A DNA stretch of 6,858 nucleotides from an uncultured Erysipelotrichaceae bacterium (GCA_900317015.1 ONFH01000031.1:1-6858); one strand, 5' to 3'. Shown: positions 1-5,833, counted from the stretch's first letter. The notes: generated by a model not told the origin, from the letters alone. Numbers and translations: made by a program.

Positions 1-1614
1 ATCAACCCATAAGTTCGTGCCTTCACTTGGCATATAGAAGCCCATATTCTTATTTTCCTGAGAGATATAAGCCGCATCACCTGAATAAACAAGACCTAAG
101 GCTTTACGTCCCTGCGCCATATTATCGATAATTTCATCCGTAACGATCTCTGGCTTCATTGTTTTGACGATCTTCGTGAGCCACTGATAAGCACGATTGA
201 GCTGACGCTGATCACTGGTATTCATCGAATAGCCTAACGCTTTTAACGCCTGCATGAAAGAATCACGTTCAGAATCATAAAGGTAAAGATCACCTTTGTA
301 TTTCTTCTGTAAGAAGATATTCCAGCCATACTTCTTTAAATCTGATAGAGACACTTTACGTTTATCATAAGTGATCCCAACTGAGCCCCAGAAATAAGGC
401 ATTGAATAGACATTGCCTGGATCATAAGCTAGATTTAAGATATCTGGATTCATCGTCTTCATCGTTTTCTTGATTTTAGAATAATCGAGCTTCTTTAACA
501 TATCTTCACTGATCAAGCGCTGGATCATATAATCACTTGGGATCAAGATATCATACTTTTCGCCATTGGCTACTTTGATATACATCTGTTCATTGGAATC
601 AAAGTTATCGATGACAACAGTCGCACCGGTCTGATCTTCAAATTCAGAGACCACATCATCATTGATATATTCCCCTGGCATATACACATGAAGCGTTTGT
701 CCAGCATATGGCTGTGAACCAGAGCCACGTAAACCAAAGATCGAACCAACGGCTAAGCAGACGACCACAGCCGTAATGAGGACATAAGGCCAAGCCTTCT
801 TCTGCTTCAATTCAGCTTCCGGATCATTGGTACGACGTTTTTCTCTGATCATTGGAATAACATTAACAAAGATCAGGACGATCGTAATTAAGAGAACGAC
901 TAATGTCGAAATGGCATTCACGCTTGGGTTGACACGCTTACTCATCGTATAGACCATGATGGATAAGTTCTTGACGCCATGACCACTGACGAAGTAAGAG
1001 ATAATAAAGTCATCAAAACTCATCGTAAAGGCGATCAAAGCCCCAGCGACGATGCCTGGCATGATCTGTGGCACGATGACCTTACGAATGGCATAACCTG
1101 GTGTCGCCCCTAGGTCCATCGCTGCATCGGCTAAGTTTGGATCGAGCGCACGCACACGAGGCATGACAGAAAGCATAACATAAGGAATACAGAAGGCAAT
1201 ATGCGCTAATAATAAAGTGATATAACCTTTTGGAATATTAAATGTAATAAACAATAACATCAAGCCAATGGCCGTGACGATATCAGGGTTCATTAATGGG
1301 AAATCATCCATTAAGTTGACAAACGCACGTAGCTTTTTGCCTGACTGTGATAAGCCAATAGAGGTGATCGTCCCGACGATCGTCGAGATCAGAGTTGCTA
1401 AAACGGCAATAATAATGGTCGTATAAAGTGAGCTCATCATCGAATGGTTCTTCAGCATTGAAGAATACCAGCGTAGGGAGAAACCAGTAAAATGGGTCAA
1501 TGACTTAGAGGAGTTGAATGAGAAGACGATCATAAAGACGATCGGCATATAAAAGAAGATCATAATGAGGACCATTAAGGTCGTGCCAAAATATCTCTTT
1601 TCCTTTTTCTTCAT
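1..1614 (-). CDS. potCD: Polyamine ABC transporter permease PotC fused to substrate-binding protein PotD (3' end outside window)
   Basis: This gene encodes the second permease of a spermidine/putrescine importer fused in one chain to the extracellular substrate-binding domain. The frame is open from ATG 1614 to the window edge (538 codons, no stop). Residues 1-257 are PotC-like, with about six membrane helices and an EAA loop at 162-187 (DAAMDLGATP, then VPQIMPG). A charged, presumably cytoplasmic linker (258-275) leads to a seventh helix (about 277-296), then a PotD-like domain from about 305. That domain shows GEY (314-316), PSDY (359-362), PYFWGS, a YDSERDSF segment (446-453) and LWVD at the edge, matching ligand-site regions of E. 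coli PotD as I remember them. Roughly the last 90-100 residues should lie outside. Cys286 in helix 7 has Val before it and does not form a lipobox. The start follows AAGGAGGAGA (1621-1630) inside potB, one base after the potB stop. The fusion and family are clear; which polyamine is bound is not. Confidence 0.95.
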   Translation of the reverse strand, partial: MKKKEKRYFGTTLMVLIMIFFYMPIVFMIVFSFNSSKSLTHFTGFSLRWYSSMLKNHSMMSSLYTTIIIAVLATLISTIVGTITSIGLSQSGKKLRAFVNLMDDFPLMNPDIVTAIGLMLLFITFNIPKGYITLLLAHIAFCIPYVMLSVMPRVRALDPNLADAAMDLGATPGYAIRKVIVPQIMPGIVAGALIAFTMSFDDFIISYFVSGHGVKNLSIMVYTMSKRVNPSVNAISTLVVLLITIVLIFVNVIPMIREKRRTNDPEAELKQKKAWPYVLITAVVVCLAVGSIFGLRGSGSQPYAGQTLHVYMPGEYINDDVVSEFEDQTGATVVIDNFDSNEQMYIKVANGEKYDILIPSDYMIQRLISEDMLKKLDYSKIKKTMKTMNPDILNLAYDPGNVYSMPYFWGSVGITYDKRKVSLSDLKKYGWNIFLQKKYKGDLYLYDSERDSFMQALKALGYSMNTSDQRQLNRAYQWLTKIVKTMKPEIVTDEIIDNMAQGRKALGLVYSGDAAYISQENKNMGFYMPSEGTNLWVD

Positions 1615-1615
1615 C

Positions 1616-2449
1616 CTACATCTCCTCCTTTCCACTCTTACGATCTGCCTTGCGGACAAGATACATAGAAAGCATCATGATGACGGCCATGATCATTGAA
1701 ATGGCAGAACCGAAGTTCCATTCCCCAACGGTAATGAACTGGTTCTCAATGACATTCCCAATTAAGAAGTACTGGCCACCGCCTAGTAACTTTGGAATGA
1801 AGAATGAGCTGACCGCTGGCAAGAAGACTAACGTGATGCCTGAAACCACACCAGAGATGGATAATGGTAAAACGATACGTAAGAAACTTTCTCGTTTATT
1901 TGCGCCTAAGTCAGCAGCTGCTTCAAGTAATGACTTGTCCATCTTCGCTAAGGATGTATGGATCTGTAAGATCATAAATGGTAAGAAGTTATACACCATC
2001 CCAATCAAAACGGCTGTTTCTGAATAAAGGATGCTCACATGCTTAAAGCCTAACAGCTTTAAGAAACCAACGATGACCCCATCATTAGATAACAAGCCGA
2101 TCCAGGCATAGGTACGCACTAACATATTGATCCACATTGGAAGTGTGATCAGTAAGACTAACTTCTGCCCCGTCTTTGGTTTGGAATTGGCCATAAAATA
2201 AGCAATGGGATAGCCAAGCAGTAAACAGATGACGGTCGTCTTTAAGGCAATGCCTAAAGAACGCACGAGAATTAACAAGAAATCAGGATCCGTAAAGAAA
2301 CGGACATAGTTATGAAATGTCAGTTTAAAGGGGAGGATTGTATTGCCCTGCTTCATCAATGAATATAAGAAGATCAGCAGCATCGGCAGCAATAACATCA
2401 AACTCGCCCAGATCACATAGGGAATAACTAACTGTCTAAACTTTTTCAT
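1616..2449 (-). CDS. potB: Polyamine ABC transporter permease PotB
   Basis: This is the first membrane subunit of the polyamine importer, 277 residues long, the normal size for PotB. Six hydrophobic helices are visible at about 8-30, 66-86, 97-119, 145-163, 200-220 and 247-265. The cytoplasmic EAA loop that docks on the ATPase is at 176-200 (EAAADLGANK, then VLPLSISG). The LPMWINMLVRTYAW stretch (103-116) is typical of PotB/PotH permeases. The ATG follows the potA stop directly (TAGATG, no gap). The upstream Shine-Dalgarno is weak (GGGA near 2456-2459), so translation probably depends on coupling to potA. The TAG stop is one base before the potCD start. It should pair with the PotC part of the fusion to form the channel. 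Confidence 0.96.
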   Translation of the reverse strand: MKKFRQLVIPYVIWASLMLLLPMLLIFLYSLMKQGNTILPFKLTFHNYVRFFTDPDFLLILVRSLGIALKTTVICLLLGYPIAYFMANSKPKTGQKLVLLITLPMWINMLVRTYAWIGLLSNDGVIVGFLKLLGFKHVSILYSETAVLIGMVYNFLPFMILQIHTSLAKMDKSLLEAAADLGANKRESFLRIVLPLSISGVVSGITLVFLPAVSSFFIPKLLGGGQYFLIGNVIENQFITVGEWNFGSAISMIMAVIMMLSMYLVRKADRKSGKEEM

Positions 2450-4036
2450 CTAAAATCCCATCTTTTCCATAACATGGATCATATCTGGTTCAAAGGTCAG
2501 GCCGACTTCCTTTCCTTCTTCACAGAATCTTGTCGTATGGATCTTAAATTCACGACCAGCCGTCGAGAATGTGACACGATAGACACCTTCTCGGATCTTG
2601 TCCTGATCAAAGTGATAATCGACATAGAGTTCAACTGGTTCATCTTCATTATCCAGATGCCATGCCTGGGCATTGGCCCAGACCATCAAGTCCGTATCCA
2701 AAGCCATGGATTCCTGAATTTCATCTGTTGTCTTAAAGAAGTTGAAGGCCGAAATCGCTTCGTTGGCTTTCTTATTTTCCACAACATGCTGATCAATGAC
2801 CCATATCTTACGCGTGATGGATAACCCATTTCCCGTCTTGAAGGTCACAGAGTATTCACCGACTTCCTGCTTGAGATCTGTTTCAATATCCTTAATGGAT
2901 AACTGTTCATCCGTCTTAGGATCCCAGGCCTGTGCATCGGCACGGGCAATGATCTCAGTTTCATCAATGCCTTCCATATCTTCTAAGTCTAGATAGAAGT
3001 CATTGGCAGAAATACATTCATCTTCCCCACGAACAACGTTAGCATCTTTATCGCGTACGTGCATATTGACCGTAACCGTTGTCCCTGGTGTTGTTTCCAC
3101 CATGATTTCATAATGAACGCCTTTAAATAAGACGGATTCGACAGTCCCATTTAATAAACCTCTTCCTTTAGGAACGATTTCAATATCTTCTGGACGAATG
3201 ACAACATCGACTCTTTCATTCTTCTTAAAGCCCACATCGACACAGTCAAAGACTTCATCATCAAAGCGCACTTTCTTATCTTCTAGCATCACCCCAGGAA
3301 TAATATTCGATTCGCCAATGAAGTTTGCGACATAACGATTGACTGGTTCATTGTAAATATCTTCTGGGGTACCGACCTGCTGGATCTCACCATCTTTTAA
3401 GATGACGATCTTATCAGACATCGTTAACGCTTCTTCCTGATCATGGGTAACGAAGATGAAGGTGATACCGACTTCCTGCTGGATGCGTTTTAATTCATAC
3501 TGCATTTCTTTTCTTAAACGTGCATCTAAGGCACTTAATGGTTCATCAAGTAATAGAACTTTTGGTTCATTGACTAAGGCACGAGCAATCGCAACACGCT
3601 GCTGCTGACCACCTGACATCAGGGTGATATCTTTTTTCTCATACCCTTCTAGACCGATCAATTTGAGCATCTTCATGACTTTCTGATCGATAACGTCTTT
3701 CGCTTCTTTCTTAATTTTTAAACCAAAAGCAATATTGTCATAAACATTCATATGAGGGAATAAAGCATACTTCTGAAAGACCGTATTGAGTTCACGTTTA
3801 TAGGGAGGCAGATCTTTAATATCTTTCCCATTTAATAAGACCTGACCTTCCGTTGCTTCAATGAATCCTCCTAGGATTCTTAACAATGTGGTTTTCCCAC
3901 AGCCGGAAGGACCAAGCAAAGTTACAAATTCATTTTCATAGATATCCAGGTCAATGCCCTTTAAGACGACCTGGTCACCAAAACTTTTCACGATATGCTT
4001 AAACTGAATAATTTTTCTTTTCTCTTCCATAAACAT
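2450..4036 (-). CDS. potA: Polyamine ABC transporter ATPase PotA with a split TOBE domain carrying two Ig-like repeats
   Basis: This is the ATP-hydrolysing subunit of the polyamine importer. From ATG 4036 it has 528 residues; usual PotA proteins have about 350-380. The nucleotide-binding domain is complete: Walker A GPSGCGKT (42-49), Q-loop Gln88, signature MSGGQQQR (140-147), Walker B LLLDEP (161-166) with SALD (168-171), and H-loop His198. A TOBE domain starts at about 287 and includes FKGVHYEIMVET, as in Gram-positive PotA. It is then interrupted and resumes at about 497 (KIHTTRFCEEGKEVGL) to the end. The intervening region holds two related repeats (342-415 and 428-504), each starting with ISA and containing AQAW and VTF. 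The reading frame is intact and the catalytic residues are present, so I expect an active ATPase. ATG 4030 (526 residues) is an equally usable start. A TTG at 4075 would overlap the regulator and has no clear ribosome binding site. Confidence 0.95.
   Translation of the reverse strand: MFMEEKRKIIQFKHIVKSFGDQVVLKGIDLDIYENEFVTLLGPSGCGKTTLLRILGGFIEATEGQVLLNGKDIKDLPPYKRELNTVFQKYALFPHMNVYDNIAFGLKIKKEAKDVIDQKVMKMLKLIGLEGYEKKDITLMSGGQQQRVAIARALVNEPKVLLLDEPLSALDARLRKEMQYELKRIQQEVGITFIFVTHDQEEALTMSDKIVILKDGEIQQVGTPEDIYNEPVNRYVANFIGESNIIPGVMLEDKKVRFDDEVFDCVDVGFKKNERVDVVIRPEDIEIVPKGRGLLNGTVESVLFKGVHYEIMVETTPGTTVTVNMHVRDKDANVVRGEDECISANDFYLDLEDMEGIDETEIIARADAQAWDPKTDEQLSIKDIETDLKQEVGEYSVTFKTGNGLSITRKIWVIDQHVVENKKANEAISAFNFFKTTDEIQESMALDTDLMVWANAQAWHLDNEDEPVELYVDYHFDQDKIREGVYRVTFSTAGREFKIHTTRFCEEGKEVGLTFEPDMIHVMEKMGF
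2525..3094 (-). repeat. Region encoding two divergent Ig-like repeats inserted in the PotA TOBE domain
   Basis: Copy 1 is encoded at 2792-3013 and copy 2 at 2525-2755. At protein level both open with ISA-x-x-F. Both carry an A-x-AQAW motif about 25-30 residues later and a G-x-Y-x-VTF-x-T strand further on. By eye about a quarter of positions match; I see little similarity at DNA level, so the duplication is old or the repeats arrived already diverged. The segment before copy 1 (GTTVTVNMHVRDKD) resembles the last strand and linker of another such repeat. The pattern recalls Ig-like repeats of Gram-positive surface proteins; this assignment is from pattern memory, not a search. Confidence 0.75.
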
Positions 4037-4040
4037 TGAG

Positions 4041-4048
4041 CCCTTTCT
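4041..4048 (-). promoter_or_regulatory. potA ribosome binding site overlapping the regulator stop codon
   Basis: Minus-strand AGAAAGGG overlaps the last base of the regulator TAA stop (4048-4050). Its AAAGG core lies 5 nt before ATG 4036 and 11 nt before ATG 4030. This placement supports a start at 4036 or 4030 and suggests that ribosomes finishing the regulator begin potA. Confidence 0.7.
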
Positions 4049-4581
4049 TAGAACATTGGTGGATTGGTGATCCAAAGTATTTTGGCGTCGGTAGAATTAG
4101 GATTGTAGAGGTAGTGAGATTTATTTCCTGACATATAAAAAACATCTTTAGATTTGATCTTATATTTCTTCGTACTTGTCACAAGTTCGATGGCTCCCTT
4201 TAAAACATAACCGAACTCCTGACCATCATAGCTTTCTAATACGGATGTCTTACATTTTGGATGTAAAGTGAGAATGATCGGTTCCATACTATTCTTCTGA
4301 GCATTAGGAACGATCCATTCAATACTTTCATTTTCTCTTTCATCATAAAAGAAGTCTTCCTTGGTAAAGATGACCTGTTCTTCTGGTTCTTTAGAAAAGA
4401 ATTCATATAAATTCGTTCCTAAAGCTTCTAGGATATTCTCTAGTGTTGAGATATTCGGACTTGTCAGGTCCCTTTCTAACTGTGATAAAAATCCCTTTGT
4501 CACTTCACAGCGACTTGCCAATTCACTTAAGGTCAGATCATTACGTAATCTTAATTCTTTTAACTTTTGTCCAATCTCCAT
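4048..4581 (-). CDS. XRE-family transcriptional regulator with C-terminal cupin domain, probable regulator of the polyamine operon
   Basis: This is a 177-residue DNA-binding regulator. Residues 6-60 form an XRE helix-turn-helix, with helices around LTLSELASRCEVTKGFLSQLE (16-36) and the usual STLENILEALG helix after it. Residues about 100-172 form a small cupin barrel: EFGYVLKGAIEL (122-133) and KDVFYMSGNKSHYLYN (145-160), ending in NPPMF like many XRE-cupin proteins. The architecture matches PuuR-type regulators, in which the cupin senses a small molecule. As first gene of a pot operon it probably senses polyamine or a related metabolite; this is inference. Typical cupin metal ligands are only partly present (His107, Glu122, His156), so metal binding is doubtful. 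The start has a good site, AAAAAGGAG (4589-4597), 7 nt upstream. Two palindromes between promoter and start suggest autoregulation. Confidence 0.93.
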   Translation of the reverse strand: MEIGQKLKELRLRNDLTLSELASRCEVTKGFLSQLERDLTSPNISTLENILEALGTNLYEFFSKEPEEQVIFTKEDFFYDERENESIEWIVPNAQKNSMEPIILTLHPKCKTSVLESYDGQEFGYVLKGAIELVTSTKKYKIKSKDVFYMSGNKSHYLYNPNSTDAKILWITNPPMF

Positions 4582-4597
4582 TCTGCCACTCCTTTTT

Positions 4598-4634
4598 GTT
4601 TACTTAATTAAACTTTTCGTTTAATTTATTAAAC
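4598..4634 (-). promoter_or_regulatory. Tandem 16-bp palindromic operators in the pot operon leader
   Basis: Read on the minus strand, 4634-4619 is GTTTAATAAATTAAAC, a perfect 7-2-7 inverted repeat. After GAAAA, 4613-4598 is GTTTAATTAAGTAAAC, the same site with one mismatched pair between its arms. The centres are 21 bp apart, two helical turns, so two dimers would sit on the same DNA face. The sites begin 7 bp after the -10 box and end just before the ribosome binding site. Bound protein would block promoter clearance. The likely binder is the XRE-cupin regulator encoded directly downstream. Confidence 0.8.
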
Positions 4635-4641
4635 ACCTAGT

Positions 4642-4669
4642 ATTATACGCGCTCTTGTTTCTTTTACAA
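4642..4669 (-). promoter_or_regulatory. Sigma-A-type promoter of the regulator-potA-potB-potCD operon
   Basis: On the minus strand TTGTAA (4669-4664, four of six consensus bases) and a perfect TATAAT (4647-4642) are separated by 16 bp. Transcription should begin near 4635, at the edge of the first palindrome, giving a leader of about 54 nt before the regulator start. No other good promoter is visible within the operon. Confidence 0.8.
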
Positions 4670-4724
4670 TAAAATTCGTCTCATATTTTTATATTTAACC
4701 TATTCTTAAGAAAGTCACCCAAAT

Positions 4725-4748
4725 AAAAAGATGATCACAGTAATCATC
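4725..4748 (-). terminator. Third terminator-like hairpin
   Basis: GATGAT (4730-4735) pairs with ATCATC (4743-4748) around a 7-nt loop. On the minus strand it is followed by TTTTT (4729-4725). The stem has only 6 bp, so on its own it would be weak. Confidence 0.35.
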
Positions 4749-4763
4749 AACATTAAGGTTATG

Positions 4764-4787
4764 AAAAATAAGGATATTCTTCCTTAT
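4764..4787 (-). terminator. Second terminator-like hairpin
   Basis: ATAAGGA (4768-4774) pairs with TCCTTAT (4781-4787) around a 6-nt loop. On the minus strand the stem runs straight into TTTT. The stem is A/T-rich and weaker than the one at 4827-4854, so it is a possible backup terminator. Confidence 0.4.
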
Positions 4788-4822
4788 CATAGACAAATTG
4801 ATCATAGGCATTAATCCTATGC

Positions 4823-4854
4823 AAAAGGGAATGAAGCTATGACACTTCATTCCC
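4823..4854 (-). terminator. Intrinsic terminator downstream of the 4959-5288 gene
   Basis: GGGAATGAAG (4827-4836) and CTTCATTCCC (4845-4854) form a perfect 10-bp stem with an 8-nt loop. Reading on the minus strand, TTTT follows (4826-4823). It lies about 105 nt after the stop of the upstream gene, so it is the best terminator for that transcript. There is no T-run on the plus-strand side. Confidence 0.7.
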
Positions 4855-4958
4855 ATGATATGATTTCACATTACCGCATTGTTATTCAATGCTTTGCAGG
4901 ATTTCTAGTATATTATTATCGTCCTGCATCTTTTGTCATGATCTATGCTCATTAAATC

Positions 4959-5288
4959 CTAATAACTAAAAAGCATAGCTTTACGTGATTGAATATACTT
5001 CTTACCAAAGTATTCCGGTAATGGATAAACAGTTAAAACAAGTCTTGATTCAAAATCAATAATAAAGCAATATCCATTATAAGCAACAGCTTCATGATAG
5101 ATCTCAGGAAATGATTTACTTTCTAAGAACCGAATATCACAGGCCTTTTTACAATCTTTCGCACGATAGCCACGCCAGTAAGCTAAGTTCGCAACGCGTT
5201 CTGCTTTCTTTGCACATAAGTTCATTCTTTCCTTACTTCTCTTTAAATAGTGATCCGTCACTTTTACTTTTTCTACCTCCATAAACAT
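4959..5288 (-). CDS. Small basic protein of unknown function
   Basis: This is a 109-residue soluble protein with no signal peptide or membrane helix. I do not recognise it securely. The N-terminus has an H-x3-R-x3-R pattern (His13, Arg17, Arg21 in DHYLKRSKERMN), then a lysine/arginine-rich helical part. The C-terminal half alternates in a beta-like way (AYNGYCFIIDFESRLVLTVYPLP, about 69-91). This resembles small helix-plus-sheet proteins of Firmicutes with an HxxxRxxxR start, including DUF4258-like or RelE-like folds; that is only a weak analogy. Cys25, Cys46, Cys50 and Cys74 are present. ATG 5288 is chosen because AAGGA lies 8 nt upstream; GTG 5294 abuts the ribosome binding site and ATG 5282 is too far from it. 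It has its own likely promoter and terminator, and no partner gene adjoins it, which argues against a normal toxin-antitoxin pair. Confidence 0.8.
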   Translation of the reverse strand: MFMEVEKVKVTDHYLKRSKERMNLCAKKAERVANLAYWRGYRAKDCKKACDIRFLESKSFPEIYHEAVAYNGYCFIIDFESRLVLTVYPLPEYFGKKYIQSRKAMLFSY

Positions 5289-5293
5289 AAACA

Positions 5294-5304
5294 CCTTCCT
5301 TTTT
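5294..5304 (-). promoter_or_regulatory. Ribosome binding site that fixes the start of the 4959-5288 gene
   Basis: Minus-strand AAAAAGGAAGG offers AAGGA 8 nt before ATG 5288. The in-frame GTG (5294) overlaps the end of this site, so it cannot use it. ATG 5282 is 11 nt or more away. Confidence 0.65.
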
Positions 5305-5309
5305 CCTTT

Positions 5310-5325
5310 ATGTAACCCTTTACAT
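5310..5325. promoter_or_regulatory. 16-bp perfect inverted repeat, candidate operator
   Basis: ATGTAA-CCCT-TTACAT is a perfect 6-4-6 inverted repeat. It lies between the likely -10 box (5331-5336) and the ribosome binding site of the 4959-5288 gene, over the expected transcription start. That is the usual place for a repressor site. A short RNA hairpin is the alternative. The binder is unknown, and the half-sites differ from the GTTTAAT sites of the pot operon. Confidence 0.45.
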
Positions 5326-5330
5326 TTATT

Positions 5331-5359
5331 ATTTTAGAAGAGAAGGTCTTTCTTCTCCA
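5331..5359 (-). promoter_or_regulatory. Probable promoter of the 4959-5288 gene
   Basis: On the minus strand TGGAGA (5359-5354, four of six consensus bases) and TAAAAT (5336-5331, five of six) are 17 bp apart. The start would fall near 5324, with a leader of about 36 nt. The surrounding DNA is A/T-rich, so other boxes are possible. Confidence 0.45.
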
Positions 5360-5456
5360 TATTAAGAAATGCGGATTTGTTTCTGTTTTATGGTCATTAT
5401 TACGGATCAAATCTCATAAGAACGATTATGATCAAGCATTTAGATATCCCCATAAT

Positions 5457-5481
5457 AAAAGGTCTAGAATTTCTAGACCTT
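5457..5481 (-). terminator. Intrinsic terminator of the 5480-5812 gene
   Basis: AAGGTCTAG (5459-5467) pairs with CTAGACCTT (5473-5481) around a 5-nt loop. On the minus strand the stem continues into TTATTATG, giving an overall TTTTATTATG tract. The right arm overlaps the stop codon (5480-5482). It is nearly identical to the terminator at 5911-5934. Confidence 0.75.
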
Positions 5482-5812
5482 AAGCTAAGACTTCAATTAA
5501 TTTTGCACCGCTCTGACAAGCTGGGCAAAGGCAATATTTTTCACCTTTCGCTTTGGCAGCCTTCGCAGCTTCTGCCATGTGGGCAGCGCCATCGCCAAGG
5601 ATCTTTTTCCCCATATCGCTAGAGGCGAAGTCAATGCAGTCATCAATACTGCATACATCTTCTTTGGCTTCCTTTAATAGAGCAGCTTTTAAAGCGTCTT
5701 CGTTTGTTTCATTTGCATTAAGATAAGCCTCACATGCTTCCTTTAATTCAGGACAGACCGTCTGTGCATCTCTGAGCTTTTCTACATAAGGTGTTAATTC
5801 TTCTTTTGTCAT
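5480..5812 (-). CDS. Small cysteine-rich protein, possible metal-binding; family sometimes labelled Hsp90-like
   Basis: This is a 110-residue acidic, mostly helical soluble protein. It has seven cysteines: Cys20 and Cys27, Cys54 and Cys59, and a C-terminal cluster Cys94, Cys96, Cys99 (YCLCPAC). Pairs plus a CxCxxC cluster suggest zinc or another metal, or redox chemistry; this is inference. An alanine/lysine-rich helix (about 75-90) comes before the cluster. I recall similar proteins of about 110 residues in gut Firmicutes labelled molecular chaperone Hsp90. There is no Hsp90 ATPase domain here, so that label should not be taken as a function. The start is secure: AGGAGG (5821-5826) lies 8 nt before the ATG. 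The gene is a single transcription unit with an extended -10 promoter and its own terminator. Codon use looks like that of its neighbours. Confidence 0.88.
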   Translation of the reverse strand: MTKEELTPYVEKLRDAQTVCPELKEACEAYLNANETNEDALKAALLKEAKEDVCSIDDCIDFASSDMGKKILGDGAAHMAEAAKAAKAKGEKYCLCPACQSGAKLIEVLA

Positions 5813-5833
5813 GATTCATACCTCCTAGAAATC

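Larger units (their letters stand above)
4640..4958. other. Gene-free, hairpin-dense intergenic region
   Basis: I find no credible small gene on either strand here. The region holds inverted repeats at 4730-4748, 4768-4787, 4803-4821, 4827-4854, 4876-4892 and 4895-4928. Read on the minus strand, three have T-runs after the stem (4729-4725, 4767-4764, 4826-4823). The block lies between the end of the 4959 gene and the pot promoter. The simplest reading is tandem terminators that insulate the pot operon; a structured small RNA is the alternative. Confidence 0.6.

Noticed and set aside
757..759. Cys286 of the PotCD fusion as a lipoprotein cysteine
   Set aside because: The residue before it is Val and the segment lies inside an internal membrane helix, so no lipobox is formed.
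1650..2027. Plus-strand open frame of 125 codons inside potB
   Set aside because: It lies wholly antisense to a well-supported permease gene, has no recognisable domain, and its composition follows from the potB codons.
2474..2996. Plus-strand open frames of 116 and 66 codons inside potA
   Set aside because: They are antisense to the conserved PotA frame and show no ribosome site or family resemblance.
4037..4075. Upstream TTG start for potA giving 541 residues
   Set aside because: It would overlap the regulator by 28 bp, uses a rare start and has no ribosome site, while ATG 4036 has AAAGG 5 nt upstream and PotA homology begins after it.
4361..4624. Plus-strand open frame across the regulator start and its operators
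   Set aside because: It overlaps the helix-turn-helix coding region and the promoter palindromes, and resembles no known protein.
4640..4958. CRISPR array or tRNA in the hairpin-dense intergenic region
   Set aside because: The inverted repeats differ from each other in sequence and spacing, and there is no repeat-spacer periodicity or cloverleaf.
5340..5357. GAGAAG/CTTCTC hairpin between the two small genes as a terminator
   Set aside because: It has no T-run on either side and overlaps the likely promoter of the 4959-5288 gene.
5377..5622. Plus-strand open frame crossing the terminator and the Cys-rich gene
   Set aside because: It runs through a terminator hairpin and antisense to a gene with a clear promoter, ribosome site and stop.
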